The position numbers were made by a program, and so were the translations under genes. The notes beneath the pieces were generated by a model that worked only from the letters and a program-made list of their open reading frames with translations, searched no databases and was not told the origin of the DNA. Positions 8,420-16,565 of a stretch of 64,000 bases of DNA are shown here, one piece after another. This DNA comes from Pseudomonas wadenswilerensis. Its GTDB lineage: Bacteria > Pseudomonadota > Gammaproteobacteria > Pseudomonadales > Pseudomonadaceae. The DNA lies in assembly GCF_900497695.1 (NCBI RefSeq), contig NZ_UIDD01000012.1, positions 374,501 through 438,500 on the forward strand. The letters run 5' to 3'. Position 1 is the first letter of the stretch. Each line of letters opens with the position of its first letter.

Positions 8420-9576
8420 GTATCGTGTTGTTCTGGGTCCTGGCCCTGGCACTGTTCTGGATCGCCAGTGAGCTCGGCCGGCGCCTGGGGCTGATCCCGA
8501 TTGTCAGCCAGTTGCTGCTGGCGACCCTCGGCCTGCCGCTGCTGATGCTGTTCTGGGTCGAGCCGCACTGGCAGCTCAGTGGCGCCGCGCTGGTGGCTCC
8601 GTCCTGGCTGAAAACCCTGTATGGCCTGAGTTTCGCCCTGCTGCTGGGGCATATTCTGGCTGACGTGGTGGAGCTGAAATTCGACCGTCAGAGCCTGAAG
8701 ATCGCCCTGCCCAGCTTCTTCGTGCCCTTCGCCTGTGGCCTGGCCTGCGGCGCGTTGTTGCTGCCCGAACAGCCCTGGCTGACCACCCTGGCCCTCGGCC
8801 TGGTGTTTGCCATCACCGCCATCCCGGTGCTCTACCTGTACCTGCGCAACATCGACTACCCACCCGCCGCAACCCGCCGGCTGATGCAGTCGGCGATCCT
8901 CATCGACCTGACCTGCTGGCTGCTGTTCGGCCTGGGCAAGGGCAGCCTCGAACCCGTGAGCCTGTTGCTGCCACTGCTCGGTGCCTGCCTGCCGTTACCA
9001 CTGTATGCCCTCGGTGTGCGTCGGCCCTGGGTCTACAGCCTGGGCTTTTTCGGCCTGCTGTTCGTCGCCGAGCACTACCGGCTCAACGCGCTGATCTTCG
9101 GCATCGGCTACCTGTGCTGCCTGGCCTGGCTCAAGTTGCCGCTGCGCATGCCGTTATCGGAGCTGTGGATAAAACGCCTGCAGAACGGTGTGGCGATCCC
9201 GCTGATCCTGACCTTCGGCATCATCCAGATCGATATCCACAACGTGCTGCAGGGCTTCGATGCCATCCAGTTGAGTGCCCTGCTGCTGTTGCCGATCGTC
9301 AGCAAGCTGCTCGGCAACTGGCTGGGCCTGTGCTGGGCGACGCCGTCGTTCGCCGGCGCGAGCAAATGGCGGGAAAGCCTGCTGCTCAATATTCGCGGCT
9401 TGAGCGAGATCGTCTTTCTCAACCTGCTGCTGCAACAACAGTTGATCAGCCCGGCGCTGTACTTCGCGCTGATGCTGATGAGCCTGGTCGCCACGCTGAT
9501 GCCCGCGCTGGCCGGCCTGCACCGGATTCCATTGAAGACTGCCCAACCGGCAAGGAGGCCTTATGCCGAACACTGA
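8416..9576 (+). CDS. CPA2-type cation/proton antiporter-like membrane protein
   Basis: A 386-residue polytopic protein with roughly 11 hydrophobic helices and no long soluble domain. Three blocks match KefB/CHX-type CPA2 antiporters: ITAIPVLYLYL (equivalent to the ITAFPVLARIL helix), an ILIDLTCWLL helix carrying the ion-binding-type Asp, and RGLSEIVFLN near the C-terminus. The regulatory TrkA-N/USP domains of Kef or CHX proteins are missing. It is locked into the operon by an ATGA overlap upstream and a 14-base overlap downstream. It may supply ion coupling or pH balance for export. It is not one of the enzymes I would expect in an aryl polyene set. Confidence 0.72.
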   Translation: MSIVLFWVLALALFWIASELGRRLGLIPIVSQLLLATLGLPLLMLFWVEPHWQLSGAALVAPSWLKTLYGLSFALLLGHILADVVELKFDRQSLKIALPSFFVPFACGLACGALLLPEQPWLTTLALGLVFAITAIPVLYLYLRNIDYPPAATRRLMQSAILIDLTCWLLFGLGKGSLEPVSLLLPLLGACLPLPLYALGVRRPWVYSLGFFGLLFVAEHYRLNALIFGIGYLCCLAWLKLPLRMPLSELWIKRLQNGVAIPLILTFGIIQIDIHNVLQGFDAIQLSALLLLPIVSKLLGNWLGLCWATPSFAGASKWRESLLLNIRGLSEIVFLNLLLQQQLISPALYFALMLMSLVATLMPALAGLHRIPLKTAQPARRPYAEH

Positions 9577-10810
9577 ACTGCAACAACGGCAGGTATTGAT
9601 TATCGGCGCCGGCCCGTCCGGCGCCATCGCCGGGGCCTTGCTCAAGCGCAACGGCCACGACGTGCTGATCATCGAGCGCCAGCGCTTCCCGCGTTTTTCC
9701 ATCGGCGAGAGCCTGTTGTCGCACTGCATCGACTTCGTCGAGGAAGCCGGCATGCTCCCGGCCCTCGAAGCGGCAGGCTTCCAGCGCAAGAACGGCGCGG
9801 CCTTCGCCTGGGGCGATGAGTACAGCGCCTTTGATTTCGGCGACACCTTCAGCAATGGCAAGCCGAGCACCTTCCAGGTCCAGCGCGCCCAGTTTGACCA
9901 GTTGCTGGCCGACCAGGCGGCAGCCCAGGGCGTGGAAATCCGCTACGAAGAAGAGATCATCGCCGCCGACTTCGAGCGCCCGCGCCCACAGGTCCGCGTG
10001 CGTCGCCTGGATGGCAGCGAGTACCGCGTCGAAGCCGAATTTGTCCTCGATGCCAGCGGTTATGGCCGCGTGCTCCCGCGCCTGCTGGACCTCGAAGCAC
10101 CGTCGAATTTCCCGGTGCGCCAAGCGGTGTTCACCCACATCGAAGACCGCATCGACCACCCGGCTTTCGACCGGGAAAAGATCCTCATCACCACCCACCC
10201 GCAGCACCGTGATATCTGGTTCTGGACCATTCCGTTCAGCAATGGCCGCTGCTCCCTGGGGGTGGTCGCCGCCGCCGAGCACTTTGCCGCCGCGCCGGCC
10301 GACCTGGATGCCTGCCTGAAGGACTTCGTCGCCCAGACGCCAAGCCTGGCCAAGGTGCTGGCCAATGCCGCATGGGACACTCCGGCGCGGACCATCGGCG
10401 GCTATTCGGCCAACGTCAAGACCCTGCATGGCCCGGGCTTTGCCCTGCTCGGCAACGCCGCCGAATTCCTCGACCCGGTGTTCTCCTCCGGGGTGACCAT
10501 TGCCATGCGTTCGGCGAGCATGGCCGCCGGCGTGCTGCACCGTCAGTTGCAGGGTGAAAGCGTCGACTGGCAGAGCGAGTTCGCCGAGCCGCTCAAGCGC
10601 GGCGTCGACACCTTCCGCGCCTACGTTGAAGGCTGGTACAACGGCAGCTTCCAGGACGTCATTTACCACCCGGCCAGCTCGCCGGAAATCCGCGCAATGA
10701 TCAGCTCGATCCTTGCCGGTTACGCCTGGGACCAGCGCAACCCGTTCGTCAGCGAGCCCAAGCGGCGCCTGCGCATGCTCGCCGAAGTCTGCGCAAGGAC
10801 GGTGGCATGA
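9563..10810 (+). CDS. FAD-dependent oxidoreductase with flavin-halogenase signatures
   Basis: A 415-residue flavoprotein. The FAD dinucleotide motif GAGPSG is at residues 15-20 and GES at 48-50. Two hallmarks of flavin-dependent halogenases are visible: a lysine in the GFQRKNGAAFAWG block (K76), as in phenol/pyrrole halogenases, and a WxWxIP motif, WFWTIP, at 219-224. These blocks also occur in some geranylgeranyl-reductase-like and hydroxylase relatives, so activity is not proven. Halogenation or hydroxylation of the aryl ring is the natural hypothesis, since xanthomonadins are brominated and some flexirubins chlorinated. A strong AAGGAGG ribosome site at about 9550-9556 supports the ATG at 9563. 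Confidence 0.8.
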   Translation: MPNTELQQRQVLIIGAGPSGAIAGALLKRNGHDVLIIERQRFPRFSIGESLLSHCIDFVEEAGMLPALEAAGFQRKNGAAFAWGDEYSAFDFGDTFSNGKPSTFQVQRAQFDQLLADQAAAQGVEIRYEEEIIAADFERPRPQVRVRRLDGSEYRVEAEFVLDASGYGRVLPRLLDLEAPSNFPVRQAVFTHIEDRIDHPAFDREKILITTHPQHRDIWFWTIPFSNGRCSLGVVAAAEHFAAAPADLDACLKDFVAQTPSLAKVLANAAWDTPARTIGGYSANVKTLHGPGFALLGNAAEFLDPVFSSGVTIAMRSASMAAGVLHRQLQGESVDWQSEFAEPLKRGVDTFRAYVEGWYNGSFQDVIYHPASSPEIRAMISSILAGYAWDQRNPFVSEPKRRLRMLAEVCARTVA

Positions 10811-11541
10811 GGTTCCTCAGCGACAGCTACGTCGAGGAGACCCGCTTCGGCTTCTGGTTCCTGCGCAGCCACACCTGGCAGCACCATGTGCTGCGGGTAG
10901 CGATAAACGATCTGCGCCGGCTGTTCGACCAGGCACCACCCAGCGCACCCGTGCTGCTCGATGCCGGCTGCGGCCAGGGCAAGTCGTTCCAGTACCTGCA
11001 GCAGGTGTTCGCCCCCGGCCGGTTGCTGGGCACCGACGCCGACCCGCACAGCCTCGAGCTGAGCCAGGCCGAAGCCGGGCGCCTGGGCCTGAATGTCGAA
11101 CTGCGCGGCAGTGACTGCGCGGCGTTGCAGTTTGCCGACAACAGCGTCGATATCCTTTTCTGCCACCAGACCTTCCACCACCTGGTCGAGCAGGAACAGG
11201 CCCTGGCCGAGTTCTACCGGGTACTCAAGCCCGGTGGCTACCTGCTGTTCGCCGAGTCCACCGAAGCCTATATCGACACCTGGGTGATCCGCTGGCTGTT
11301 CCGCCACCCCATGCACGTGCAGAAAAGTGCCGAACAGTACCTGCAGATGCTCCGCGACCAGGGCTTCGAATTCGGCGCGCAGAATGTTTCCTACCCGTAC
11401 CTGTGGTGGAGCCGTTCCAGCGACTTCGGCCTGCTCGAACGCTTTGGCCTGCGCAAGCCGCCACCGGTCGGCCAGCGCGAAGAAACCCTGGTCAACGTGG
11501 TTGCCCGTAAACCTTTGAAGCCAGCCGAGCCGAGTGCATGA
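10807..11541 (+). CDS. Class I SAM-dependent methyltransferase
   Basis: A 244-residue Rossmann methyltransferase. Motif I is DAGCGQG (residues 56-62), followed by an acidic loop (LLGTDAD) and the LFCHQTFHHL and VLKPGGYLL blocks typical of ubiE-like methylases (pfam Methyltransf_11 type). It overlaps both neighbours by 4 bases. In this operon it probably O-methylates or C-methylates the aryl ring; methyl groups are found on several known aryl polyenes. The acceptor cannot be read from the sequence. Confidence 0.82.
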   Translation: MRFLSDSYVEETRFGFWFLRSHTWQHHVLRVAINDLRRLFDQAPPSAPVLLDAGCGQGKSFQYLQQVFAPGRLLGTDADPHSLELSQAEAGRLGLNVELRGSDCAALQFADNSVDILFCHQTFHHLVEQEQALAEFYRVLKPGGYLLFAESTEAYIDTWVIRWLFRHPMHVQKSAEQYLQMLRDQGFEFGAQNVSYPYLWWSRSSDFGLLERFGLRKPPPVGQREETLVNVVARKPLKPAEPSA

Positions 11542-12023
11542 AACGCCTGTTGCTGATCCTCGCCTTCGCCCTGTTGAGCGCCTGCGCCAGCCGTGCGCCG
11601 CTGCCCGCGCAGTTGCCGCCGCTGACGCTGCCGATGCAGCTGCATATCCAGCGCGAACAGGCAGGAGAAAGTCAGGACTGGCTGCTGGTGATCCAGCGCG
11701 AGAACGCCAGCCTGCGCTGGTCGTTGCTGGACTTGCTGGGTATTCCGCAAGCCCGGCAGTTGCTCAACGACGGTCAGTGGCAAGCCGATGGCCTGCTGCC
11801 GCCCAACCCGGGCGCCCGTGAATTGTTCGCCGCCCTGCTGTTCGCCCTGACCCCGGCCGGGCAGCTGCAAGCGCTCTACCCCGGTGCCCGCCAGCAAGGC
11901 CAGCAGCGCTGGCTGGGTGAGCGCTGGCGCGTCGACTACCGACAAGCCGACGACTTCACCTTGAACCTGGGCCAGGGCCTGCGTTATCTAGTCAGCCCAC
12001 TGCCCAGCGAGAACACGCCATGA
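11538..12023 (+). CDS. DUF3261-type lipoprotein
   Basis: A 161-residue predicted lipoprotein. The signal sequence ends in the lipobox LSAC, with the lipidated Cys at residue 16. The rest resembles the DUF3261 family found in aryl polyene clusters: a beta-rich domain with a WSLLDLLG block and a conserved W(R/Q)VDY near the end. It overlaps both neighbours by ATGA junctions. Its role is unknown; a place in the envelope delivery path with the LolA-like protein and exporter is an inference from context. Confidence 0.75.
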   Translation: MKRLLLILAFALLSACASRAPLPAQLPPLTLPMQLHIQREQAGESQDWLLVIQRENASLRWSLLDLLGIPQARQLLNDGQWQADGLLPPNPGARELFAALLFALTPAGQLQALYPGARQQGQQRWLGERWRVDYRQADDFTLNLGQGLRYLVSPLPSENTP

Positions 12024-13219
12024 CCGCTTACCTCAATGCCCTGGGCCTGGTCTGTGCCCTGGGGCGCGGCCAGGCCGAAGTCGCCCGCAAGCTGTTTGCC
12101 GGCGACTGCTCGGGGATGCGCGTGGAAGACGGCTGGGTGCCGGAACGCAGCCTGCCGGTGGCGGGCGTGCAAGGCGAGCTGCCTGAGTTGCCAGCCGAGA
12201 TGCAGGCCCATCACAGCCGCAACAACCAGTTGCTGTACGACGCCTGCCTGCAGATCGGCGCCCCGATCGAAGCGGCCATCGCCCGCTTTGGCCGCCAGCG
12301 CATCGGCATCGTCCTGGGCACCAGCACCTCGGGCATCAAGGAAGCCAGCGACGACATCGCTCACTACCTGCGCGAACACGCGTTTCCGGCCAGCTACGAC
12401 TATGCCCAGCAGGAGCTCAGCGCCCCGGCCAATTTCCTCGCCGACTGGCTGCAACTGAGCGGCCCGGCCTATGTGATCTCCACTGCCTGCACCTCCAGTG
12501 CCCGGGCCTTGATGAGTGCCCGCCGCCTGCTTGATCTCGACATGTGCGATGCGGTGATCTGCGGCGGTGTCGACAGCCTGTGCAAGCTGACCCTCAACGG
12601 TTTCAGCGCCCTGGAAGCGGTCAGCGCCGAGCGCTGCAACCCGTTTTCGGTCAACCGCAACGGCATCAACATCGGTGAAGCCGCGGTGGTGTTTCTGATG
12701 ACCCGTGAAGCCCACGCTGAAGGCAACAACATTGCCCTGCTCGGCGCCGGCGCCAGCTCCGATGCGCATCACATCTCGGCGCCCGAACCCGGCGGCAAAG
12801 GCGCCTTGCAGGCCATGCGCAAGGCACTGGACAATGCCGGCCTGCAACCAGCACAGATCGATTACCTGAACCTGCACGGCACCGCCACCCGCCACAACGA
12901 CGCCATGGAAAGCCTGGCCGTGCATGAGTTGTTCGGCAGCCAGTTGGCCTGCTCGTCGAGCAAGCCCATGACCGGCCATACTTTGGGTGCGGCCGGCGCT
13001 CTGGAAGCAGCGTTCTGCTGGTTGAGCCTGGCCGCCGACAATGCCGAAGGGCGCTTGCCGCCGCATGTCTGGGATGGCGTGGATGACCCACAGCTACCGG
13101 CCCTGAAGCTGGTCGATGCCAGCCAACGCCTGCCGGCCCGAGGCCCGCGGCGCCTGATGAGCAACTCGTTCGCCTTCGGCGGCAACAACGTCAGCCTGAT
13201 TCTCGGAGACACCCCATGA
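12020..13219 (+). CDS. Beta-ketoacyl-ACP synthase (ApeO-like ketosynthase)
   Basis: A 399-residue FabB/FabF-fold ketosynthase that condenses the growing aryl polyene chain with malonyl-ACP. The catalytic triad is complete: C157 in TACTSS, H286 in LHGTAT and H320 in MTGHTLGAAG. It therefore looks like an active condensing subunit and not a chain-length factor. In model systems one ketosynthase works as a heterodimer with a Cys-less chain-length factor; no such partner is seen in this window. It overlaps the next gene by 4 bases. Confidence 0.85.
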   Translation: MTAYLNALGLVCALGRGQAEVARKLFAGDCSGMRVEDGWVPERSLPVAGVQGELPELPAEMQAHHSRNNQLLYDACLQIGAPIEAAIARFGRQRIGIVLGTSTSGIKEASDDIAHYLREHAFPASYDYAQQELSAPANFLADWLQLSGPAYVISTACTSSARALMSARRLLDLDMCDAVICGGVDSLCKLTLNGFSALEAVSAERCNPFSVNRNGINIGEAAVVFLMTREAHAEGNNIALLGAGASSDAHHISAPEPGGKGALQAMRKALDNAGLQPAQIDYLNLHGTATRHNDAMESLAVHELFGSQLACSSSKPMTGHTLGAAGALEAAFCWLSLAADNAEGRLPPHVWDGVDDPQLPALKLVDASQRLPARGPRRLMSNSFAFGGNNVSLILGDTP

Positions 13220-13686
13220 TCACCTGGCCACTGGCCGAACTGCTGCCTCATGCCGGCGACATGATCCTCATCGATCAGGTCGAGTCGTTCGATGAAGAGC
13301 AGATCCACACTCAACTGACCGTGCGCCCCGGCGGCCTGTTCAACCGCGCCGACGGCAGCCTGCCGGCCTGGGTCGGCATCGAGCTGATGGCCCAGAGCGT
13401 CGCCGCCTACGCCGGTTGTCGCGCGCGCCAGCAAGGCCGGCCGGTGGAACTGGGCTTTTTGCTCGGCACGCGCAAATTCGAATGTAATGTCGAACATTTC
13501 CCTGCCGGCGCCCACTTGCGCATCCATGCCCTGCGGTCGCTCGAAGACGACAACGGCATGGGCGTGTTCGAGTGTCACCTGCGCGGCCCGGGCATCCATG
13601 CCATGGCCCGCTTGAACGTTTTTCGCCCGCCGCAAGTTGCCAGCTACCTGGCCGAAGCGGGCCCAGAGGAGTCCCCCCATGACTGA
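13216..13686 (+). CDS. Hotdog 3-hydroxyacyl-ACP dehydratase (ApeP-like)
   Basis: A 156-residue hotdog protein that probably removes water from the 3-hydroxy intermediate to give each new double bond. His12 in LLPHAGDMILID and Glu56 in WVGIELMAQS are placed like the His/Glu pair of FabZ-type dehydratases. In E. coli-type systems ApeP pairs with ApeI; here the ApeI-like domain is fused to the ligase (residues 455-559 of the 237-1916 product), so the pair would have to form with that fusion. It overlaps the reductase gene by 8 bases. Confidence 0.83.
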   Translation: MITWPLAELLPHAGDMILIDQVESFDEEQIHTQLTVRPGGLFNRADGSLPAWVGIELMAQSVAAYAGCRARQQGRPVELGFLLGTRKFECNVEHFPAGAHLRIHALRSLEDDNGMGVFECHLRGPGIHAMARLNVFRPPQVASYLAEAGPEESPHD

Positions 13687-14407
13687 CACCATCCTGGTCA
13701 CCGGTTCCAGCCGTGGCATTGGCCGGGCCATCGCCCTGCGCCTGGCCCGGGCCGGTTTCGACCTGGTCCTGCATTGCCGTAGCGGGCGCAGTGAAGCCGA
13801 CGCCGTTGCAGAAGAAGTCCGGGGCCTGGGCCAGCAAGCCCGCGTGCTGCAATTCGACGTTGCCGATCGCGCTGCCTGCGCGGCCATCCTCACCGATGAC
13901 GTGGAAACCCACGGTGCCTACTATGGCGTGGTCTGCAACGCCGGCCTGACCCGCGACGGCGCCTTCCCGGCGCTCACCGAAGAGGACTGGGACCAGGTGC
14001 TACGCACCAACCTCGATGGCTTCTACAACGTCCTGCACCCGCTGATGATGCCGATGATCCGCCGACGCAAAGCGGGGCGCATCGTTTGCATCACTTCGGT
14101 ATCGGGAATGATCGGCAACCGTGGCCAGGTCAATTACAGCGCTTCCAAGGCCGGGGTGATCGGCGCCGCCAAGGCTCTGGCAATCGAGCTGGGCAAGCGC
14201 AAGATCACCGTCAACTGCGTGGCCCCTGGGTTGATCGATACCGCCATGCTCGACGAGCACGTGCCGGTCGATGAGTTGCTGAAAATGATCCCGGCGCAGC
14301 GCATGGGCACCCCGGAAGAAGTCGCCGGCGCGGTGAATTTCCTCATGTCGGCCGAAGCCGCCTACATCACCCGCCAGGTGCTGGCAGTCAACGGAGGCCT
14401 GTGCTGA
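13679..14407 (+). CDS. 3-oxoacyl-ACP reductase, FabG-like (ApeQ-like)
   Basis: A 242-residue short-chain dehydrogenase. The NADPH motif TGSSRGIG is at residues 8-15, NAG at 87-89, and the catalytic Ser140, Tyr153 and Lys157 (YSASK) are present. It reduces the ketone after each condensation in aryl polyene elongation. A GAGGAG ribosome site at about 13666-13671 supports the ATG at 13679. The TGA stop shares one base with the next ATG (TGATG), a tight coupling between the reductase and the second ketosynthase. Confidence 0.88.
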   Translation: MTDTILVTGSSRGIGRAIALRLARAGFDLVLHCRSGRSEADAVAEEVRGLGQQARVLQFDVADRAACAAILTDDVETHGAYYGVVCNAGLTRDGAFPALTEEDWDQVLRTNLDGFYNVLHPLMMPMIRRRKAGRIVCITSVSGMIGNRGQVNYSASKAGVIGAAKALAIELGKRKITVNCVAPGLIDTAMLDEHVPVDELLKMIPAQRMGTPEEVAGAVNFLMSAEAAYITRQVLAVNGGLC

Positions 14408-15633
14408 TGAAACGTGTGGTCGTCACCGGCATGGCCGGTATCACTTCGCTGGGCAGCGACTGGCAGACCATTGCCGGCAACTTCGCCAGCAACCGCAGCG
14501 GCATTCGCCGCATGGACGAATGGGACCGTTTCGAGGAGCTCAACACGCGCCTGGCCGGCCCCATCGATGACTTCAAGGTGCCGAGCGGCTGGACCCGCAA
14601 GCAACTGCGCAGCATGGGCCGGGTCTCGCGCCTGGCCGTGGCTGCCGCGCAGAACGCCCTGCGCGATGCCGGCCTGCTCGACGACCCGTCGATCCGCGAC
14701 GGGCGCATGGGCGTGGCCTGCGGCTCGTCCACCGGCAGCACCGACGAGATCAAGGCATTCGGCAACATGCTGCTCAACTCGGTGGCCGAAGGCCTCAATG
14801 CCAACTCCTATGTGCGGATGATGCCGCACACCACCGCGGCCAACATCAGCATTTTCTTCGGCCTTACCGGGCGCCTGATCCCCACTTCGAGCGCCTGTAC
14901 CAGCGGCAGCCAGGGCATCGGCTATGCCTATGAAGCGATCAAGTTCGGCCGCCTGCCGTTGATGCTCGCCGGCGGCGCCGAAGAGCTGTGCCCGACCGAA
15001 GCCATGGTCTTCGACGCACTGTACGCCACCAGCCTCAAAAACCATGCCCCCCACACCAGCCCGAGCCCCTATGACAGTGGCCGCGACGGCCTGGTGATCG
15101 GTGAAGGCGGCGGCATGCTGGTGCTCGAAGAGCTCGAACACGCCCTGGCCCGTGGCGCGCACATCTACGCCGAGATCGTCGGCTTTGGCAGCAATGCCGA
15201 CGGACAGCACACCACCCGTCCGGAGCAGGCAACCATGCGCCGGGCCATGGAGCTGGCGCTGGAAGACGCCAGCCTCGCGCCGGCTGCCATCGGTTACGTG
15301 AACGGCCACGGCACCGCCACCGAGCAGGGCGACATCGCCGAAACCCTGGCCACCAGCAGCCTGTTCGGCCCGCGCATGCCGATCAGCTCGCAAAAAAGCT
15401 TCCTCGGCCACACCCTGGGCGCTTGCGGCGCGCTGGAGTCCTGGTTCAGCATCGAGATGATGAACAGCGACCGCTATGTGCACACCCTCAACCTGGAGCA
15501 CATCGACCCGCGCTGTGGCGAGCTGGACTACCTGTGCGGCGAGTTTCGCAGCATGAGTCACGACTATGTGATGAACAACAACTTTGCCTTTGGCGGGGTC
15601 AACACCTCGCTGATTTTCCGTCGCTGGAACTGA
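14407..15633 (+). CDS. Beta-ketoacyl-ACP synthase, FabF-like (ApeR-like)
   Basis: A 408-residue ketosynthase with a complete active site: C164 in SACTSG, H301 in GHGTAT and H335 in LGHTLGACGALE. It is closer to FabF than the first ketosynthase of the operon (12020-13219) and is likely a homodimer acting at the first condensation or on a subset of chain lengths. I chose the ATG at 14407, coupled to the reductase stop; a GTG at 14401 would add two residues. Confidence 0.85.
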   Translation: MKRVVVTGMAGITSLGSDWQTIAGNFASNRSGIRRMDEWDRFEELNTRLAGPIDDFKVPSGWTRKQLRSMGRVSRLAVAAAQNALRDAGLLDDPSIRDGRMGVACGSSTGSTDEIKAFGNMLLNSVAEGLNANSYVRMMPHTTAANISIFFGLTGRLIPTSSACTSGSQGIGYAYEAIKFGRLPLMLAGGAEELCPTEAMVFDALYATSLKNHAPHTSPSPYDSGRDGLVIGEGGGMLVLEELEHALARGAHIYAEIVGFGSNADGQHTTRPEQATMRRAMELALEDASLAPAAIGYVNGHGTATEQGDIAETLATSSLFGPRMPISSQKSFLGHTLGACGALESWFSIEMMNSDRYVHTLNLEHIDPRCGELDYLCGEFRSMSHDYVMNNNFAFGGVNTSLIFRRWN

Positions 15634-15658
15634 ACTGAAACCTGCTGGAGAGAAAGGA

Positions 15659-16102
15659 ATGTCTTCATTGATTCGCGCCGCTGTCCTCGGCCTGGCCCTG
15701 GCGGGCCTCGCTGGCTGTACCTCGAAACCGGTACTGACCCCGCAAGAGCAACTGGTGGTTGGCCACAACTACAGCCAGGAGCAGGTACAGCAGGCCATCC
15801 TCAAGGCCGTGGCCGAGCGTGGCTGGACCGCCCGCAAGATCAGCCCGAACCTGATCCAGGCCGACATCCTGGTGCGCAACACCTTCTACGCCGCCGTCGA
15901 CATCCGCTACAGCGTCAGCAACTTTCGCATCAATTACCGCGACAGCCGCGAGCTGGGCTACAACAACGGCAAGATTCACCGCAACTACAACCGTTGGGTG
16001 AACAACCTCGACAAAAGCATCCTGCAAGAGCTGAACAGGATGGAAGCGCAAAACATCATGCAACGCGCCATCAACGAACAGCATTCGAACACTGTTAAAT
16101 AA
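15659..16102 (+). CDS. Small predicted lipoprotein of the aryl polyene locus
   Basis: A 147-residue protein with a signal sequence and lipobox LAGC (lipidated Cys at residue 20). The mature part has a conserved-looking YSQEQVQQAILKAVAERGW block and a Tyr/Asn-rich stretch (NYRDSRELGYNNG), then a helix ending in polar residues. An AGAAAGGA ribosome site lies just before the ATG. It follows the second ketosynthase by 25 bases and is read in the same direction, so it is likely in the same transcript. Its function is unknown. Confidence 0.75.
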   Translation: MSSLIRAAVLGLALAGLAGCTSKPVLTPQEQLVVGHNYSQEQVQQAILKAVAERGWTARKISPNLIQADILVRNTFYAAVDIRYSVSNFRINYRDSRELGYNNGKIHRNYNRWVNNLDKSILQELNRMEAQNIMQRAINEQHSNTVK

Positions 16103-16117
16103 TCAAGGAACGACCCG

Positions 16118-16564
16118 ATGCGCCTGAAAACCTGGACCGCCACCGCCACTCTGCTGCTCTGCGCCCTGCCCGGCCTCAGCCAGGCCCGTGACACCACCCA
16201 CTACCTGCCGTTCGAGAAAGTCGTGGCGCAGATGACCGCCGAGAACAAGCTCGACGGTTCGGTGAAGTTCTACCTGGCCGGCGTGCAGCCCAAGGGCAAG
16301 GTCACCGTGGTCAGCCCGGCGGCGGTCACCAACAAGAAGACCAACGCCTTCAACAAGACTGACGAAGCGGCCTGTGAATGGGCCCTGCAATCGGCGCTGC
16401 TGACCATGCAGGACGCCGCGCGCAAGGTTGGCGCCAACGCCGTGACCAACATCAGCAGCTACTACAAGCGCAACGAGCGCAAGGATGCCACCACCTACGA
16501 ATGCCATGCCGGTGCGGTCATGGCTGGCGTTGCGCTGAAGGGCGACCTGGCCAAGGTCCAGTAA
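16118..16564 (+). CDS. Small exported protein of the aryl polyene locus (often misnamed excinuclease ATPase subunit)
   Basis: A 148-residue protein with an N-terminal signal peptide (probably cleaved near residue 22) and two cysteines in the mature part (in EAACEWAL and TYECHAG) that could pair. Homologues in databases carry a mistaken excinuclease label; no ATPase motif is present here. AAGGAA precedes the ATG and the gene lies 15 bases after the lipoprotein gene. It is the last gene on this strand before the convergent LysR regulator, and no clear terminator separates the two stops. Its function is unknown. Confidence 0.7.
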   Translation: MRLKTWTATATLLLCALPGLSQARDTTHYLPFEKVVAQMTAENKLDGSVKFYLAGVQPKGKVTVVSPAAVTNKKTNAFNKTDEAACEWALQSALLTMQDAARKVGANAVTNISSYYKRNERKDATTYECHAGAVMAGVALKGDLAKVQ

Positions 16565-16565
16565 C

